Source: an uncultured Uliginosibacterium sp.
GTDB lineage: Bacteria; Pseudomonadota; Gammaproteobacteria; Burkholderiales; Rhodocyclaceae
Length of the DNA: 54,756 bases
Assembly (NCBI GenBank): GCA_945957295.1
Contig: CAMFLH010000003.1
Location: 1 to 54,756, forward strand
Direction of reading: 5' to 3'
The notes under the pieces are model-generated. The model was not told where the DNA came from and searched no databases. It saw nothing but the letters and a program-made list of their open reading frames with translations. The position numbers and the translations under genes are program-made. This document shows, in pieces, positions 8,347-17,625 of this stretch; the first letter of the stretch is position 1; the number at the start of each line of letters is the position of its first letter.

Positions 8347-9221
8347 AAACCAACAATCGCGCCCGTACCTATGTTTGTCTTGCTGCGCTGAGCCTCGGGC
8401 TCGCTGCGTGCGGCGGTAGCGATGCCACATCCGGCACGCCTGCTGGAAACGGCGATACGGCAATGCCCGCAGGCGGCGTGCCAGAGGGCTGGAAGCTGGT
8501 GTGGGCAGATGAGTTCGATGTCGACGGTCTGCCCGACGCATCGCGCTGGGAGTACGACACCGACCGCAACCAGGCCGGTTGGTACAACAATGAACTGCAG
8601 TACTACGCACGCGACCGCGCCGAGAACGCGGTCGTCAGCAACGGCAAGCTGGTGATCACCGCGCGCAAGGAACAGCTCAAGACCGCGTCGGACTGGGGTG
8701 GGCAGAACTACACCTCGGCGCGTCTCGTCACCCGTGGCAAGGCGAGCTGGACCTACGGCTTCTATGAGATCCGCGCCAAGTTGCCCTGTGGCCGTGGTAC
8801 CTGGCCGGCGATCTGGATGCTGGGCACCGGTGGCGCATGGCCGAGCGATGGCGAAATCGACATCATGGAGCAGGTTGGCAGCGCACCGTCGACCGTGCTG
8901 GGCACGATCCACACCGAGCTGTACAACGGTGCGAAGGGCACCCAGCGCGGCGGCAGCACGCAGGTGTCGGATGCCTGCACGGCGTTCCACACGTATCAAC
9001 TGAACTGGACCAAGGATCGCATCGTGATCGGCGTGGATAACAAGAACTACTTCCAGTTTGCCAATCCGGGCAATGGCTACGGCGGCTGGCCCTTCGACAA
9101 GCCGCAATACCTGCTGTTGAACCTCGCGATTGGTGGAACGCTGGGTGGCTCGGTCGATGACACGATCTTCCCGGTGCAGATGGAAGTCGACTACGTCCGG
9201 GTTTATCAACCCGCATCATGA
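8343..9221 (+). CDS. GH16 beta-glucanase lipoprotein (laminarinase-like)
   Basis: The 292-residue protein has a lipoprotein signal with the lipidated cysteine at C23 (LGLAAC). The GH16 catalytic signature GEIDIMEQVG is intact (E171 nucleophile, D173, E176 acid/base). WYNNELQYY and WPAIWMLG are typical of bacterial laminarinase-type GH16 enzymes. It probably attacks beta-1,3- or mixed 1,3/1,4-glucan at the cell surface or in the periplasm. ATGA overlaps couple it to GH81 upstream and to the LacI gene downstream. Confidence 0.93.
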   Translation: MKTNNRARTYVCLAALSLGLAACGGSDATSGTPAGNGDTAMPAGGVPEGWKLVWADEFDVDGLPDASRWEYDTDRNQAGWYNNELQYYARDRAENAVVSNGKLVITARKEQLKTASDWGGQNYTSARLVTRGKASWTYGFYEIRAKLPCGRGTWPAIWMLGTGGAWPSDGEIDIMEQVGSAPSTVLGTIHTELYNGAKGTQRGGSTQVSDACTAFHTYQLNWTKDRIVIGVDNKNYFQFANPGNGYGGWPFDKPQYLLLNLAIGGTLGGSVDDTIFPVQMEVDYVRVYQPAS

Positions 9222-10234
9222 GTGCTCCCGGCAAGACGCCGCCTGGCGTCTCGATGGCGGAGATCGCCGCGCGCGCGGGTGTTTCGGTCAGCACCGTCGC
9301 ACGTGTGCTGAACGCGTCGGGCGGCGTGTCGAGCGAGCGCCGCCGTGCCGTGCAGGAGGCAGTAAACCTGCTTACTGGCGCGGCCGTCCCCGATGGCGGG
9401 CAGGCCTGCGCGCCGCGCACCATCGGTGTGTTGGTACAGGCGACGGAGAGTAGCTACTTCGATGCGCTACTGCAGGGCATCGAGACACAATTGGCTGCAC
9501 TTAGCTACACCATGCTGCGTGTGTGCGGTGACTGGTCGGCGCGAGAAGAGGCGGAGCAGGTCCGTGCACTGGTGGCCCGCCGCGTTGCAGGGGTGATCCT
9601 GCCGTGCGGCGTGCTGGATGACGTGCTGCTGCAGCGCCTTGCCGAAGAGGTGCCGATCGTCGTCACCGGTCGCAAGGCTCATGGTGAGCATCTGCGGTCT
9701 TTGAGTATCGACAACTGCACAGGCGCCCTCATTGCGGTGCGTCATCTGCTCGCGCTCGGCCACCGGCGGATCGCGCATATCGCCGGCCCGCCGGACCAGG
9801 AAGACGCGCGCGAGCGGCTGGCTGGCTACAAACAGGCGCTTGAAGAGGCCGGCCTGCGCTTCGACCCGAATCTGGTCGTGCAGGGCGGTTTCCTGAAAGG
9901 GGGCGGACTTGCTGCAATGCACGCGCTGCTCGAACGCGCAACTGCGTTTACAGCCGTGTTCGCCGCCAACGATCTGTCGGCCTGCGGCGCGCGCCAAGCG
10001 CTGCTGCGCTACGGCATCCGAGTGCCGGATGACATCTCGCTGATCGGATTCGATGACGCGGTTGAAGCCGTCAGCATCGATCCGCCACTCACGACGATTC
10101 GGCAGCCGGTGCTCGAACTGGGGCGTGCTGCGGCGACGCAGATCGTTAATCTGATCAGCGGTGCGAGCGAAGCGTTGCCTGCAGTGCCGCCGCTGGAACT
10201 CGTCGTTCGCGGCAGTACACGGCGCCTGCGCTAG
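9218..10234 (+). CDS. LacI-family regulator with atypical hinge
   Basis: This 338-residue regulator is coupled to the GH16 gene by an ATGA overlap. Its helix-turn-helix (MAEIAARAGVSVSTVARVLN) and sugar-binding core (RTIGVLVQATESSYFDALL, NDLSACGARQALLRYGI, DDISLIGFDDA) are standard. Between them the usual hinge sequence (LxYxPNxxAR) is replaced by VNLLTGAAVPDGGQACAPR. The hinge helix of LacI proteins inserts into the operator minor groove, so this protein may recognise DNA differently or depend on another regulator. It is probably the last gene of the GH81-GH16 unit. Confidence 0.9.
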   Translation: MSAPGKTPPGVSMAEIAARAGVSVSTVARVLNASGGVSSERRRAVQEAVNLLTGAAVPDGGQACAPRTIGVLVQATESSYFDALLQGIETQLAALSYTMLRVCGDWSAREEAEQVRALVARRVAGVILPCGVLDDVLLQRLAEEVPIVVTGRKAHGEHLRSLSIDNCTGALIAVRHLLALGHRRIAHIAGPPDQEDARERLAGYKQALEEAGLRFDPNLVVQGGFLKGGGLAAMHALLERATAFTAVFAANDLSACGARQALLRYGIRVPDDISLIGFDDAVEAVSIDPPLTTIRQPVLELGRAAATQIVNLISGASEALPAVPPLELVVRGSTRRLR

Positions 10235-10312
10235 CTTTGAATGCGCCGGGGGGCGCAGAATGGCTTTCATAGAAAGACGTCGCATGACGGCGTCACACCA
10301 GAGGAGGATGGG

Positions 10313-10408
10313 ATGAGGACAGGAACGCGACAGCGCCTGCAGCGACAGGTGGATGAGACATTGCTCGTTCAGTTGATCGGGGCGGGGTACCCGAGTCGGC
10401 AAGGGTGA
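10313..10408 (+). CDS. Possible 31-residue small protein
   Basis: A short frame starts at an ATG with GAGGAGG nine bases upstream and ends six bases before the AraC-type gene start. The predicted peptide begins MRTGTRQRLQRQ and ends GAGYPSRQG; it is basic at the N-terminus. The strong ribosome binding site is the only real support. It could be a leader peptide or decayed sequence. Confidence 0.3.
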   Translation: MRTGTRQRLQRQVDETLLVQLIGAGYPSRQG

Positions 10409-10414
10409 GCCGCC

Positions 10415-11299
10415 ATGCCGAGGATTGAAGACAAGCGGCACGACAAGGCTGCTGCATTCGCCCAGCGCATGAACCGGGTGCTGGATTTCATTGACACCCA
10501 TCTGGCTGAAACCGAGCCGCTGCGGCTCGAAGCGCTGGCATCGGTGGCAGCATTCTCGCCCTTCCACTTTCACCGCATCTTTCGCGCATGGACCGGCGAG
10601 ACCTTGCAGGATTTCATTCGTCACCGTCGCCTCGAAAAGGCCGGCGGTCAGTTGGTGCATAACCCGGCCACGACGGTCCAGACCGTTGCGCAGCACTGCG
10701 GCTTTACGTCGGCGGAGGCCTTCTCTCGCGCGTTCTCGCAGCATTTCGGCATGAGCCCAAGTGCCTGGCGGTCTGGCGGGTATCGACACTGGGACCCGGT
10801 GCAGGGCCGTGCGTGTGACGACCGGCCGTGCGCCGGGCTCGATGTACGCATGCGTTGCGAACCGGACCGCACGGTGGCCTATTTCCGCCTGAGCGGCAGC
10901 TACCAGGAAACGCCCGATCAAGCGTGGTCGACATGCATGGAATGGATCCGTGCGAATCACCTCGAAATGCAGCCGCGTTTCGGGATGGCGCTGGACGACC
11001 CACTCATCACGCCGCCTGCACGTTGCCGTTACGATGCCTGCGTGCTGTTGCCCGATGGTTGGGAACCCCGTGGCGAGCGCATCTCTCGCAAGCGCATCGA
11101 GGGCGGTATCTATGCCTGCCTCGCCTACTCGGGCCCGCGTGCCGGCATCGCGGCAGCTTGGCTGTCGATGCTGGGCGAATGGTTGCCGAACAGCGGCCAT
11201 GGCTTGAGTGAAGAGCCCTTCGTCGAGCATTACGCACCGCACGTCACGCCGACCGGCGATCCGATCTCGGTCGAACTCTGCATGCCGCTGAGCGAGTAG
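10415..11299 (+). CDS. AraC-family regulator with GyrI-like effector domain
   Basis: The 294-residue protein has two AraC-type helix-turn-helix motifs at the N-terminus (about residues 17-120; SPFHFHRIFRAWTGETLQDFIRHRRLEKA and CGFTSAEAFSRAFSQHFGMSPSAWR). A GyrI-like small-molecule domain fills about 140-290. This order is that of Rob/SoxS-relatives that sense amphipathic compounds. Whether it belongs to the glucan locus is unclear. A strong bidirectional terminator follows. Confidence 0.88.
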   Translation: MPRIEDKRHDKAAAFAQRMNRVLDFIDTHLAETEPLRLEALASVAAFSPFHFHRIFRAWTGETLQDFIRHRRLEKAGGQLVHNPATTVQTVAQHCGFTSAEAFSRAFSQHFGMSPSAWRSGGYRHWDPVQGRACDDRPCAGLDVRMRCEPDRTVAYFRLSGSYQETPDQAWSTCMEWIRANHLEMQPRFGMALDDPLITPPARCRYDACVLLPDGWEPRGERISRKRIEGGIYACLAYSGPRAGIAAAWLSMLGEWLPNSGHGLSEEPFVEHYAPHVTPTGDPISVELCMPLSE

Positions 11300-11304
11300 T
11301 TGAA

Positions 11305-11338
11305 AAACCCCGCAGCGCGTTGTCGCGCTGCGGGGTTT
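11305..11338. terminator. Bidirectional rho-independent terminator
   Basis: AAACCCCGCAGCGCG (11305-11319) pairs perfectly with CGCGCTGCGGGGTTT (11324-11338) around TTGT. It sits between the stops of the convergent AraC-type and GH17-like genes and can serve both. Confidence 0.88.
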
Positions 11339-11377
11339 GCTGCGTAGCGCGTCAGCGCGGCGCATCGCGATCGAAAC

Positions 11378-13108
11378 TCACTTCGACCAATAGATGTTGT
11401 CGACCAGCACCTTCGCGGTCGGTTTGCCCGTCGTGGCCGTCACCGCATAGCGGTCCGCGATCACGAAACCATTCGACACCTTGGTCATGTCGAGCGCGGC
11501 GGTGGTCGGCTGGCCGTAAGCCGGTGCGGCTTTGGCGGCGATTGCGCTGACCGGCACTGACACGGTGTGCCATGCACCGTCATTCACATAGCCATACTGC
11601 CCTGGCGCAATCGCGAGATACACGTCGGTGCCGGTGTTGGCGTTGGTGCTGCCGGTGAAGAAGCCCACTTCCAGCTTGCCGGGGTAAGTGGTCTTGATGC
11701 TGAAGTTGATGTGGCCCGAAGCGGCGTTGAAGTTGGTCAGGTCGTCCGGGTTTGCCAACTGCAGGAAGAAGCCCCAGCCCCAGTCCTTCGGTACCGGCGT
11801 GATCTCCAGTGCGTTGGCGCCTTCGCTCGCGTCGCTGGTGATGATGCTGCCGACGGCCGTGTTGCCGTCCCATGCGAGCCAGCTCGTCAGCGGCGTGATC
11901 GGGCCGGCCGGCACGGCTGAATCCGCTGCGACCGTGTCGGCGAACAGCGTATAGGTGTTGGCCGTGATGCGCGGATTCGATGCCGCCGGGATGAAGTAGA
12001 CCGCATCGGCCAGCGTGTACGTCGCGGCCTGGCGCTGGCTTGCAGGGTACAGATCGTAGATCACGTACTTCGCGAGACGATTCACGTCGAACAGGCCCCA
12101 GCCGTCGTCGCCGCCCTTCCAGGGTTCATCGAATGCCTCGAAGGTGAAGATCGCCTTCGGTCCGTTCGTCCATGCGGCCATGCGGTCGAAGTACATCTTC
12201 TGGTTCACCGGATGGGCGCGCTGCGATTCGCCGCCAGTGACGGTGCTCTTCCAGCCCGTCTCGCCGATCACGATCGGCATGTTGGGCTGCTTGCTCGCAA
12301 CGTAGCTCGCGACGGCCGCATAGTCCTTCTTCGCCTTGGCCAGTGCGGCGTCCATCATCGCGGCCGCGCGCTGGTCGGCGGGCACACTGGCTTGTTGCCA
12401 ATCCCACAGGCCCCAGGGGGTGTCGGCGAGCGGATAGGTATGCATCGCAACGTAGTCGACCACGTCGAGTACCTTGTCGGTGTCGTACTTCTTCTGGTCG
12501 TTGGCAAAGAAGGCCCAGTTGTCGTCGGTGGTCACCGGCTGCGTCACGCGGGCGCGCACTGCCGAAATGTAGGCCGCCATATCGGCCGGCGGCACCTTCA
12601 GGCCCGACCAGTCGACCATCGTCTCGTTGCCGATGCTCACGCCGAGTACGATGTCCTTGTAGGTGTTCGCGAGCGTAACGCCGCGCTCGATTTCTGCAAG
12701 GTTGTCAGCATCCGAGCTGGCTTTCGGGCCGCTGATCCAGATGCCTAGTTGCACCTTGATGTCGAGGTTGTTGTCCTTGATCACCTGCAGCGTCTTCAGC
12801 GCGTGCGCGTCCGAGCTGTCGAACAGGCGGATCAGGCGGAAGTTGCCCTGCACCAGCAGTTGCAGATCCTGCAGGATCTCGGCGGATGTCGGGGTCACCG
12901 AGCGGTCGGCGCCACGGTAGCCGGAGTAGGACACCGCCTTGCGCGTGGTGAATTCCGAACTCAGCGGCCGCAACTCGCGCTGCGTCGGCGTGGGGGTGGG
13001 CGTGGGTGCGGGGTCGTTGGATGAGCCGCCGCATGCACTCAGCAGCAGGCTGGCCGCGAGGGCCGCCAGGCCGAGCAGGTTTCTTCTACGTGAATCGAAC
13101 GCGAACAC
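11378..13108 (-). CDS. GH17-like beta-1,3-glucanase lipoprotein
   Basis: A GTG start at 13108 is chosen because AAGGAG precedes it closely and the product (576 residues) then begins with a lipoprotein signal (LLLSAC, lipidated C26). A Pro/Thr-rich linker follows. The catalytic domain shows GVSIGNETMVDW (probable acid/base glutamate) and PIVIGETGWKS (probable nucleophile), the two GH17 signatures. About 170 C-terminal residues after the catalytic domain look like a beta-sandwich binding module (WAWDGNTAVGS, DWGWGFFLQL, ending VLVDNIYWSK). It probably acts on beta-1,3-glucan like its neighbours, or as a transglycosylase. No copy of the TGAAAGCGCTTTCA operator is seen upstream. Confidence 0.85.
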   Translation of the reverse strand: MFAFDSRRRNLLGLAALAASLLLSACGGSSNDPAPTPTPTPTQRELRPLSSEFTTRKAVSYSGYRGADRSVTPTSAEILQDLQLLVQGNFRLIRLFDSSDAHALKTLQVIKDNNLDIKVQLGIWISGPKASSDADNLAEIERGVTLANTYKDIVLGVSIGNETMVDWSGLKVPPADMAAYISAVRARVTQPVTTDDNWAFFANDQKKYDTDKVLDVVDYVAMHTYPLADTPWGLWDWQQASVPADQRAAAMMDAALAKAKKDYAAVASYVASKQPNMPIVIGETGWKSTVTGGESQRAHPVNQKMYFDRMAAWTNGPKAIFTFEAFDEPWKGGDDGWGLFDVNRLAKYVIYDLYPASQRQAATYTLADAVYFIPAASNPRITANTYTLFADTVAADSAVPAGPITPLTSWLAWDGNTAVGSIITSDASEGANALEITPVPKDWGWGFFLQLANPDDLTNFNAASGHINFSIKTTYPGKLEVGFFTGSTNANTGTDVYLAIAPGQYGYVNDGAWHTVSVPVSAIAAKAAPAYGQPTTAALDMTKVSNGFVIADRYAVTATTGKPTAKVLVDNIYWSK

Positions 13109-13277
13109 CGTTGTCTCCTTTAATCGTATGGTCGTGCGCAGTTGCGCCATCGCCGCACAGGAATTGCTGCGATGAGCCATGCTAGGAGTGTGGTGTGCTA
13201 TCCGACCATGACCCGGATTGCGGATCGGTGTCGCCTGCTCGAGCAGGGCGAATTCAGTCTGCTAGGCGTAATACCGC

Positions 13278-13742
13278 TCAGCGCGTGATGTTTGCTGCCG
13301 CGTGGTCGCTTTGCTGTGCGTCGCACAGCACGCGGTGAAGGCGTTGCAGTCCGCGCGCAATTTCCTGCTGTTCGCGCTTACCCAGATCGGCGAGCAAGGC
13401 GTTGGCGTGCCCATTGAGTGTGGCGTTGAGTGTGGCGACCCGCTGTTCGCCTGATGCGGTGAGCGTAACGAGCCAGCTGCGCGCATCGGCCGGGTTGGGC
13501 TGCTTGCTCACAAAACCGTCGCGTACCAGAGTTTCGACGGCACGGCTGATCCAGCTCTTCTCAAGCAGCAGGCGCGCGCCGAGTTCGGAGAGTGGCATCG
13601 GGCCGCTGCGCCCCAGTTCGGTGAGGATGTGACACTGCGTGTTGCTGGTGCCGCAGCACTCGGCGGCTGCGCGCTGTGCGCGGACGTAGAGGCGTGCGAC
13701 TTCGCGCAGCAGTTCGCCTGGATTGGGCGGTAGATCGGTCAT
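13278..13742 (-). CDS. MarR-family transcriptional regulator
   Basis: The 154-residue protein has the MarR winged-helix layout: a dimerisation helix, then PLSELGARLLLEKSWISRAVETLVRDGFV as recognition region and NPADARSWLVTLTASGE as the wing. A CC pair near residue 30 (ECCGTSNTQC, three cysteines) could allow redox sensing, which is an inference. It is divergent from the GNAT gene, which may be its target. Confidence 0.88.
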   Translation of the reverse strand: MTDLPPNPGELLREVARLYVRAQRAAAECCGTSNTQCHILTELGRSGPMPLSELGARLLLEKSWISRAVETLVRDGFVSKQPNPADARSWLVTLTASGEQRVATLNATLNGHANALLADLGKREQQEIARGLQRLHRVLCDAQQSDHAAANITR

Positions 13743-13932
13743 TGAATCAGGTTCGGCGAGACGATCGGACGACTCTGATTGGCGCCCGAGTGCTTGTCAA
13801 TCGACCCAGGCTGCTATCGGTAATCGGCATTTGCCTCGACCCGGTGTATTGTCCGCCTGCGTCGCGGCCTACCGGTCGCGATCGGCAGGCTGCGCTGTCT
13901 GCGTGGCTGCCCCGCGTTTCCACGAGGACCGC

Positions 13933-14487
13933 ATGAATCCGCTCGACCCGCTGCCGCTGCACGGCGCGCGTATCACCCTTCGCCGCCTGCGAGCCGAAGA
14001 CCTCGCCGCTTTTCAGAGCTATCGACAAGACCCTGAGGTGGGTCGTTACCAGGGCTGGCGCCCCCAAACCGACGCCGATGCGCTGGCTTTCATCACCGCG
14101 ATGACGATGGCGCCGATCTTCCCGCGCGCTGAATGGGTGCAGCTTGGCATTGCTGAGCGGGCCACCTATGAGCTGATCGGCGACATCGGCGTTTGCGTGT
14201 CGGCCGATGCGGCGACGGCTGAGATCGGATTTTCGCTGAGCCGCACCGCGCAAGGTCGCGGTCTTGCATACGAAGCGCTGGGGCTCGTCACCCGCTTGTT
14301 GTTCGAGACGACGCCGATCAGCGAGGTCATCGGCATCACCGACGCCCGTAACGCACCGTCGATGGCCTTGCTTGAGCGTCTTGGTATGCGCCGCAGCGCG
14401 AGCGCAGAAGCGCTTTTCCGCGGTGAACCCTGCGTCGAGCACACCTACGTACTGCACCGGCCGCAAGGCGAGGCCGGCGCGCGCTGA
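13933..14487 (+). CDS. GNAT-family N-acetyltransferase (RimJ/RimL-like)
   Basis: The product has 184 residues. It begins with the RimL-like ITLRRLRAEDLAAF motif and carries the acetyl-CoA binding pattern AQGRGLAYEALGLV, then NAPSMALLERLGMRR. The ATG at 13933 is preceded by GAGGACC and starts at the conserved domain; longer upstream frames look non-coding. The substrate cannot be told; ribosomal protein or amino sugar acetylation are options. Confidence 0.87.
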   Translation: MNPLDPLPLHGARITLRRLRAEDLAAFQSYRQDPEVGRYQGWRPQTDADALAFITAMTMAPIFPRAEWVQLGIAERATYELIGDIGVCVSADAATAEIGFSLSRTAQGRGLAYEALGLVTRLLFETTPISEVIGITDARNAPSMALLERLGMRRSASAEALFRGEPCVEHTYVLHRPQGEAGAR

Positions 14488-14503
14488 ACCCCGCGCGGCG
14501 GCA

Positions 14504-14674
14504 TCAGCCGCGCGATGCGTCGGCCGAGGCCACGGCGGTCGGTTGCGCCACCACCGCCTGTGCGGCGACCTGCTCGTAACCCACGACGGTGCTGCCAAGG
14601 CACAGCGCGGTACCGACGATGGCGAGCACGGCGGCAAGTACTTTGTGGCTGTTGCGGATCAGTTGGGTTTTCAT
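14504..14674 (-). CDS. Small single-pass membrane or secreted protein
   Basis: The 56-residue product starts at an ATG with a GAGAGGAAA ribosome binding site. It has a basic N-terminus (MKTQLIRNSHK), one hydrophobic segment (VLAAVLAIVGTALCLGSTVV) and an Ala/Val-rich tail. It is convergent with the GNAT gene, 16 bases away. No family recognised. Confidence 0.6.
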   Translation of the reverse strand: MKTQLIRNSHKVLAAVLAIVGTALCLGSTVVGYEQVAAQAVVAQPTAVASADASRG

Positions 14675-14951
14675 GGCGTTTCCTCTCACTCTCGGGCCTG
14701 GGGGGCAGCTGCCGTCGGGTTTGATCGGTGCTGCGTTGAGTGAAGGATGGCCGTCGCCACGGGCTGCCGCGAGCGGGATGCGATGAACTGCAGCAAGGCT
14801 GGCGCAGACTGCAGAAAGCCGGGCTGGGTTGCATGGCCGGCGGTGGCGGCACGCCCTTCTGATTTGCGTCAGCCGAATTGCCGCGGCCCAGCGATATCGT
14901 TCGATCAGACGATTTAATCGCAGTATTGTCAATTTTCGCGATTCGGCGTCG

Positions 14952-14979
14952 TAAAGAGCTTATTGGCGCCTGCCGGCAC
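14952..14979 (+). promoter_or_regulatory. Possible sigma-28-type promoter for the chemoreceptor
   Basis: TAAAG (14952-14956) is followed 15 bases later by GCCGGCAC, resembling the flagellar TAAA-N15-GCCGATAA pattern with one extra spacer base and a poor right half. It lies about 120 bases before the chemoreceptor start, in the 422-bp gap 14675-15096 where no other gene is seen. Confidence 0.3.
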
Positions 14980-15096
14980 CTAGCGGGATTCGTGAGACAC
15001 GCTGCGGTGGATCGGCAGTGCCATGCCATGGGTGCTTGCGCATTGCGCGCCAGCGCCATCTACCGATTCGCGCGGCCGCCCCCCGGAGCCCCCAGC

Positions 15097-16731
15097 ATGC
15101 GAAGTAATCTGCCCATCACCCAAGTCGAGACGATTCTGCCCGACGGGGTTTTCATCTATTCCCGCACCGACCTGAAAGGCCGCATCACCGAAGCGAACCG
15201 CGCTTTCGCCGAGATCAGCGGCTATGAACCCGAGGCCATGCTGGGAGAGCCGCACAACCTGATCCGCCATCCGGACATGCCGCCGGCGGCCTTTGCGGAC
15301 ATGTGGCAGAACCTCAAGGCTGGGCGGCCCTGGAAGGGCGTTGTGAAGAACCGGCGTAGCGACGGCGGTTTCTACTGGGTCGTTGCAAACGTCTCGCCGG
15401 TGCGCGAGCAAGGTCAGATCGTCGGCTATCAATCCGTGCGGACGCGGCCCAGCAAGGCGCAGATCGCCGCTGCCGAAACCGCCTACCGCCGCCTGCGTGA
15501 GGGCGACCGAAGCATTTATGTGAAGGATGGCCGGGTGCGTCGCAAGCATGGCCGCCTGCGTGCCGGCCTGTTGGCGCACGAAACGCGTGTTGCCGGCTTT
15601 GTTGTACTGGCGTTGCTGATGAGTCTGCTGGCGGTCGCTGGCGCGTTGGCGCCAGAGGCGGCGCTGACCGGTGCAACACTCGTTGCGGCCGGCCTTACAG
15701 TGCTCGCCGGCCTCTACCTGTTGGGCGCCCATCTTCCGCACACCCGCCGCCGTCTCGACAGCATCCAGTCGTTTCTTGAGGCGGCGCTTTCCACCGGCGA
15801 GCTGACCGCCTCGCTCTCCCCCGAATGCGACGACCGTATCGGACGTATCACCGCGCAGCTCGATACGCTTCTTTCGGCAACCCGCGCGACGCTGCAGATC
15901 GTGCAGGACGCGACGCGCGAAGTGGGCGAATCGACACACCAGCTGCGCGGAAGTGTCGAGCGCCTGCACGGGGCGGCGGCCGAGCAAAGTGCGATCACGT
16001 CGTCGGCCGCATCCGGGGTCGAAGAGATGACGGTGTCGATTTCGGAAGTGGCGCTCCACGCCACCGATACCCACGCGGTTGCGCAGAACGCGGGCACGGC
16101 GGCGGAGCAGGGCGTAGCGGTGTCGCTGCAAGCGGGTGAGACGATACAAGGGCTTGCGGATGCGATCTCGAACTCGACCGAGACCGTCGGCCAGCTGGGC
16201 CGGCGGATGACGGAGGTTGGCCGCGTCGCCGGCGTGATCAAGGAAATCGCCGAACAGACCAACCTGCTTGCGCTCAACGCCGCGATCGAGGCGGCACGCG
16301 CCGGCGAACAGGGGCGCGGCTTCGCGGTGGTCGCGGACGAAGTGCGCAAGCTCGCCGAGCGCACTGCGGCGGCGACACAAGAAATCGACGCCATGATCAC
16401 CCGCATCCACGCGGAAGCCGACGAGGCGGTGAGCGGCATGCAGCACAGCGTCGAGCAGGTGAGCGCTTCGGTCGCGCTGGTCGACGATGCCGAGCGCGCA
16501 CTGGCACGCATCAATGCCGAGATGAGCGCGACACTCAGACGCGTTGGCGAGATCTCGCTGTCGTCACAGGAGCAGGCGAGTGCGATGAGTGCCATCGCGC
16601 AGAGTGTCGAGAACGTGGCACGCCTGACTGAGGAGAACCTCAACGTGGCGCACGCCACGCAGCGCTGTTCGCACGCGCTGCACCAGAACGTCGAGCGCAT
16701 GCGCAAGGCGGTGGCGCAGTACAACGTGTGA
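15097..16731 (+). CDS. Aer-like PAS-containing methyl-accepting chemotaxis protein
   Basis: The 544-residue protein starts with a PAS domain (about 10-120; [21 protein letters not shown], then [10 protein letters not shown]), as in the FAD-binding aerotaxis receptor Aer. A hydrophobic hairpin follows (about 165-210) and no periplasmic domain is present. The C-terminal signalling domain contains the conserved tip [19 protein letters not shown] starting at residue 386. It probably senses redox or oxygen through the cytoplasmic PAS and signals to CheA/CheW. The frame is open upstream to 14878 but the conserved part begins at 15097. Confidence 0.93.
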   Translation: MRSNLPITQVETILPDGVFIYSRTDLKGRITEANRAFAEISGYEPEAMLGEPHNLIRHPDMPPAAFADMWQNLKAGRPWKGVVKNRRSDGGFYWVVANVSPVREQGQIVGYQSVRTRPSKAQIAAAETAYRRLREGDRSIYVKDGRVRRKHGRLRAGLLAHETRVAGFVVLALLMSLLAVAGALAPEAALTGATLVAAGLTVLAGLYLLGAHLPHTRRRLDSIQSFLEAALSTGELTASLSPECDDRIGRITAQLDTLLSATRATLQIVQDATREVGESTHQLRGSVERLHGAAAEQSAITSSAASGVEEMTVSISEVALHATDTHAVAQNAGTAAEQGVAVSLQAGETIQGLADAISNSTETVGQLGRRMTEVGRVAGVIKEIAEQTNLLALNAAIEAARAGEQGRGFAVVADEVRKLAERTAAATQEIDAMITRIHAEADEAVSGMQHSVEQVSASVALVDDAERALARINAEMSATLRRVGEISLSSQEQASAMSAIAQSVENVARLTEENLNVAHATQRCSHALHQNVERMRKAVAQYNV

Positions 16732-16793
16732 GTTTCGCCAGCGCGGGGCGGCGGGCGTCGACCTGCCGCGCCGGCTGGGGCACACTGCCAACT

Positions 16794-17141
16794 GTGGATT
16801 TCATCTACGTCAAAATTCCCGCCACCGATGCGCTGGCGAACCGCGAACACGCGATCCATGAAGCGCTTGAAACAGCGCTCGCGGCCGAAGCTGCCGGGGC
16901 GCTGATCGGCTGGGGCGCATCGCTCGAAGGGCTGCCGGCGCGCCGCCCGGCGCGTGTGGCCTTTCACCGCATCGACGTTGAAACGGGCGATGCCGGGCAC
17001 GCCCGCACGGTGTTGCGGCGCGCGCTTTCGGCGCTCACGCTGCCGCCCGGTACCGAGCTGCACTACAGCGAAGGCGGCGTGCCGCTGCAAGAAGTGCTCG
17101 GCGCCAATGGCTGGTCGCCACCGCAGGCGCTCGCCCGGTGA
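16794..17141 (+). CDS. Hypothetical protein
   Basis: About 115 residues from a GTG at 16794; an alternative GTG at 16728 would overlap the chemoreceptor stop. The sequence begins VDFIYVKIPATDAL and looks like a compact alpha/beta protein, with no signal peptide or membrane segment. Codon use matches its neighbours and the frame ends shortly before the EamA gene. No family recognised. Confidence 0.6.
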   Translation: MDFIYVKIPATDALANREHAIHEALETALAAEAAGALIGWGASLEGLPARRPARVAFHRIDVETGDAGHARTVLRRALSALTLPPGTELHYSEGGVPLQEVLGANGWSPPQALAR

Positions 17142-17196
17142 CGGCCTCGGTGAGCATGGAGGCGCCTGTTTGCGCAGCCCGCGCCGGGGTGGGCTG

Positions 17197-17625
17197 ATGG
17201 CCGCCAACGGCTGGCTCTTCTGGGCCGTGCTGTCAGCCTGCTTCGCGGCGCTCACCGCGATCTTCGCAAAGCTGGGCATCCGCGGCGTCGATTCCGACTA
17301 CGCCACGCTCTTGCGCACCATCGTCATCGCGTTCGTGCTGGCGGCCTTCGTCGGCTATGCCGGCAAGTGGAGCGACCCGCGCACGCTGTCGTGGAAGACG
17401 CTGCTGTTCCTGTCACTCTCCGCGCTCGCTACCGGCGCGTCCTGGGTGTGCTACTTCCGCGCGCTGCAGATCGGCGAGGCCTCCAAGGTTGCGCCCGTCG
17501 ACAAGTTCAGCCTGGTGCTGGTCGCACTGTTCGCGGTCGCCTTTCTTGGCGAGCGGCCGTCGCTGCGCGAGTGGTTCGGCATCGGCCTCGTTGCGTGTGG
17601 CGTGCTGGTGCTGGCGATCAGGTAG
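17197..17625 (+). CDS. EamA-family (drug/metabolite transporter) half-size membrane protein
   Basis: The 142-residue protein has a single EamA unit with four to five hydrophobic helices, including the typical KVAPVDKFSLVLVALFAVAFLGERPS stretch. Full-length DMT exporters have two such units, so it probably works as a dimer, as small EamA proteins do. The substrate is unknown. Its 3' end overlaps that of the convergent LysR gene by eight bases. Confidence 0.85.
   Translation: MAANGWLFWAVLSACFAALTAIFAKLGIRGVDSDYATLLRTIVIAFVLAAFVGYAGKWSDPRTLSWKTLLFLSLSALATGASWVCYFRALQIGEASKVAPVDKFSLVLVALFAVAFLGERPSLREWFGIGLVACGVLVLAIR

Noticed and set aside
6025-8610. 861-codon open frame antisense to GH81 and GH16
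   Set aside because: It is a GC-rich shadow frame with arginine/histidine-heavy composition and no domain, while the opposite strand carries clear catalytic motifs.
9467-11365. 632-codon antisense frame across the LacI and AraC genes
   Set aside because: It spans two well-supported genes and an intergenic gap on the other strand and shows no recognisable domain.
15760-16731. HAMP-less chemoreceptor as a truncated gene
   Set aside because: Aer-like receptors naturally have a PAS domain, a membrane hairpin and a signalling domain without a periplasmic part; the frame is complete.
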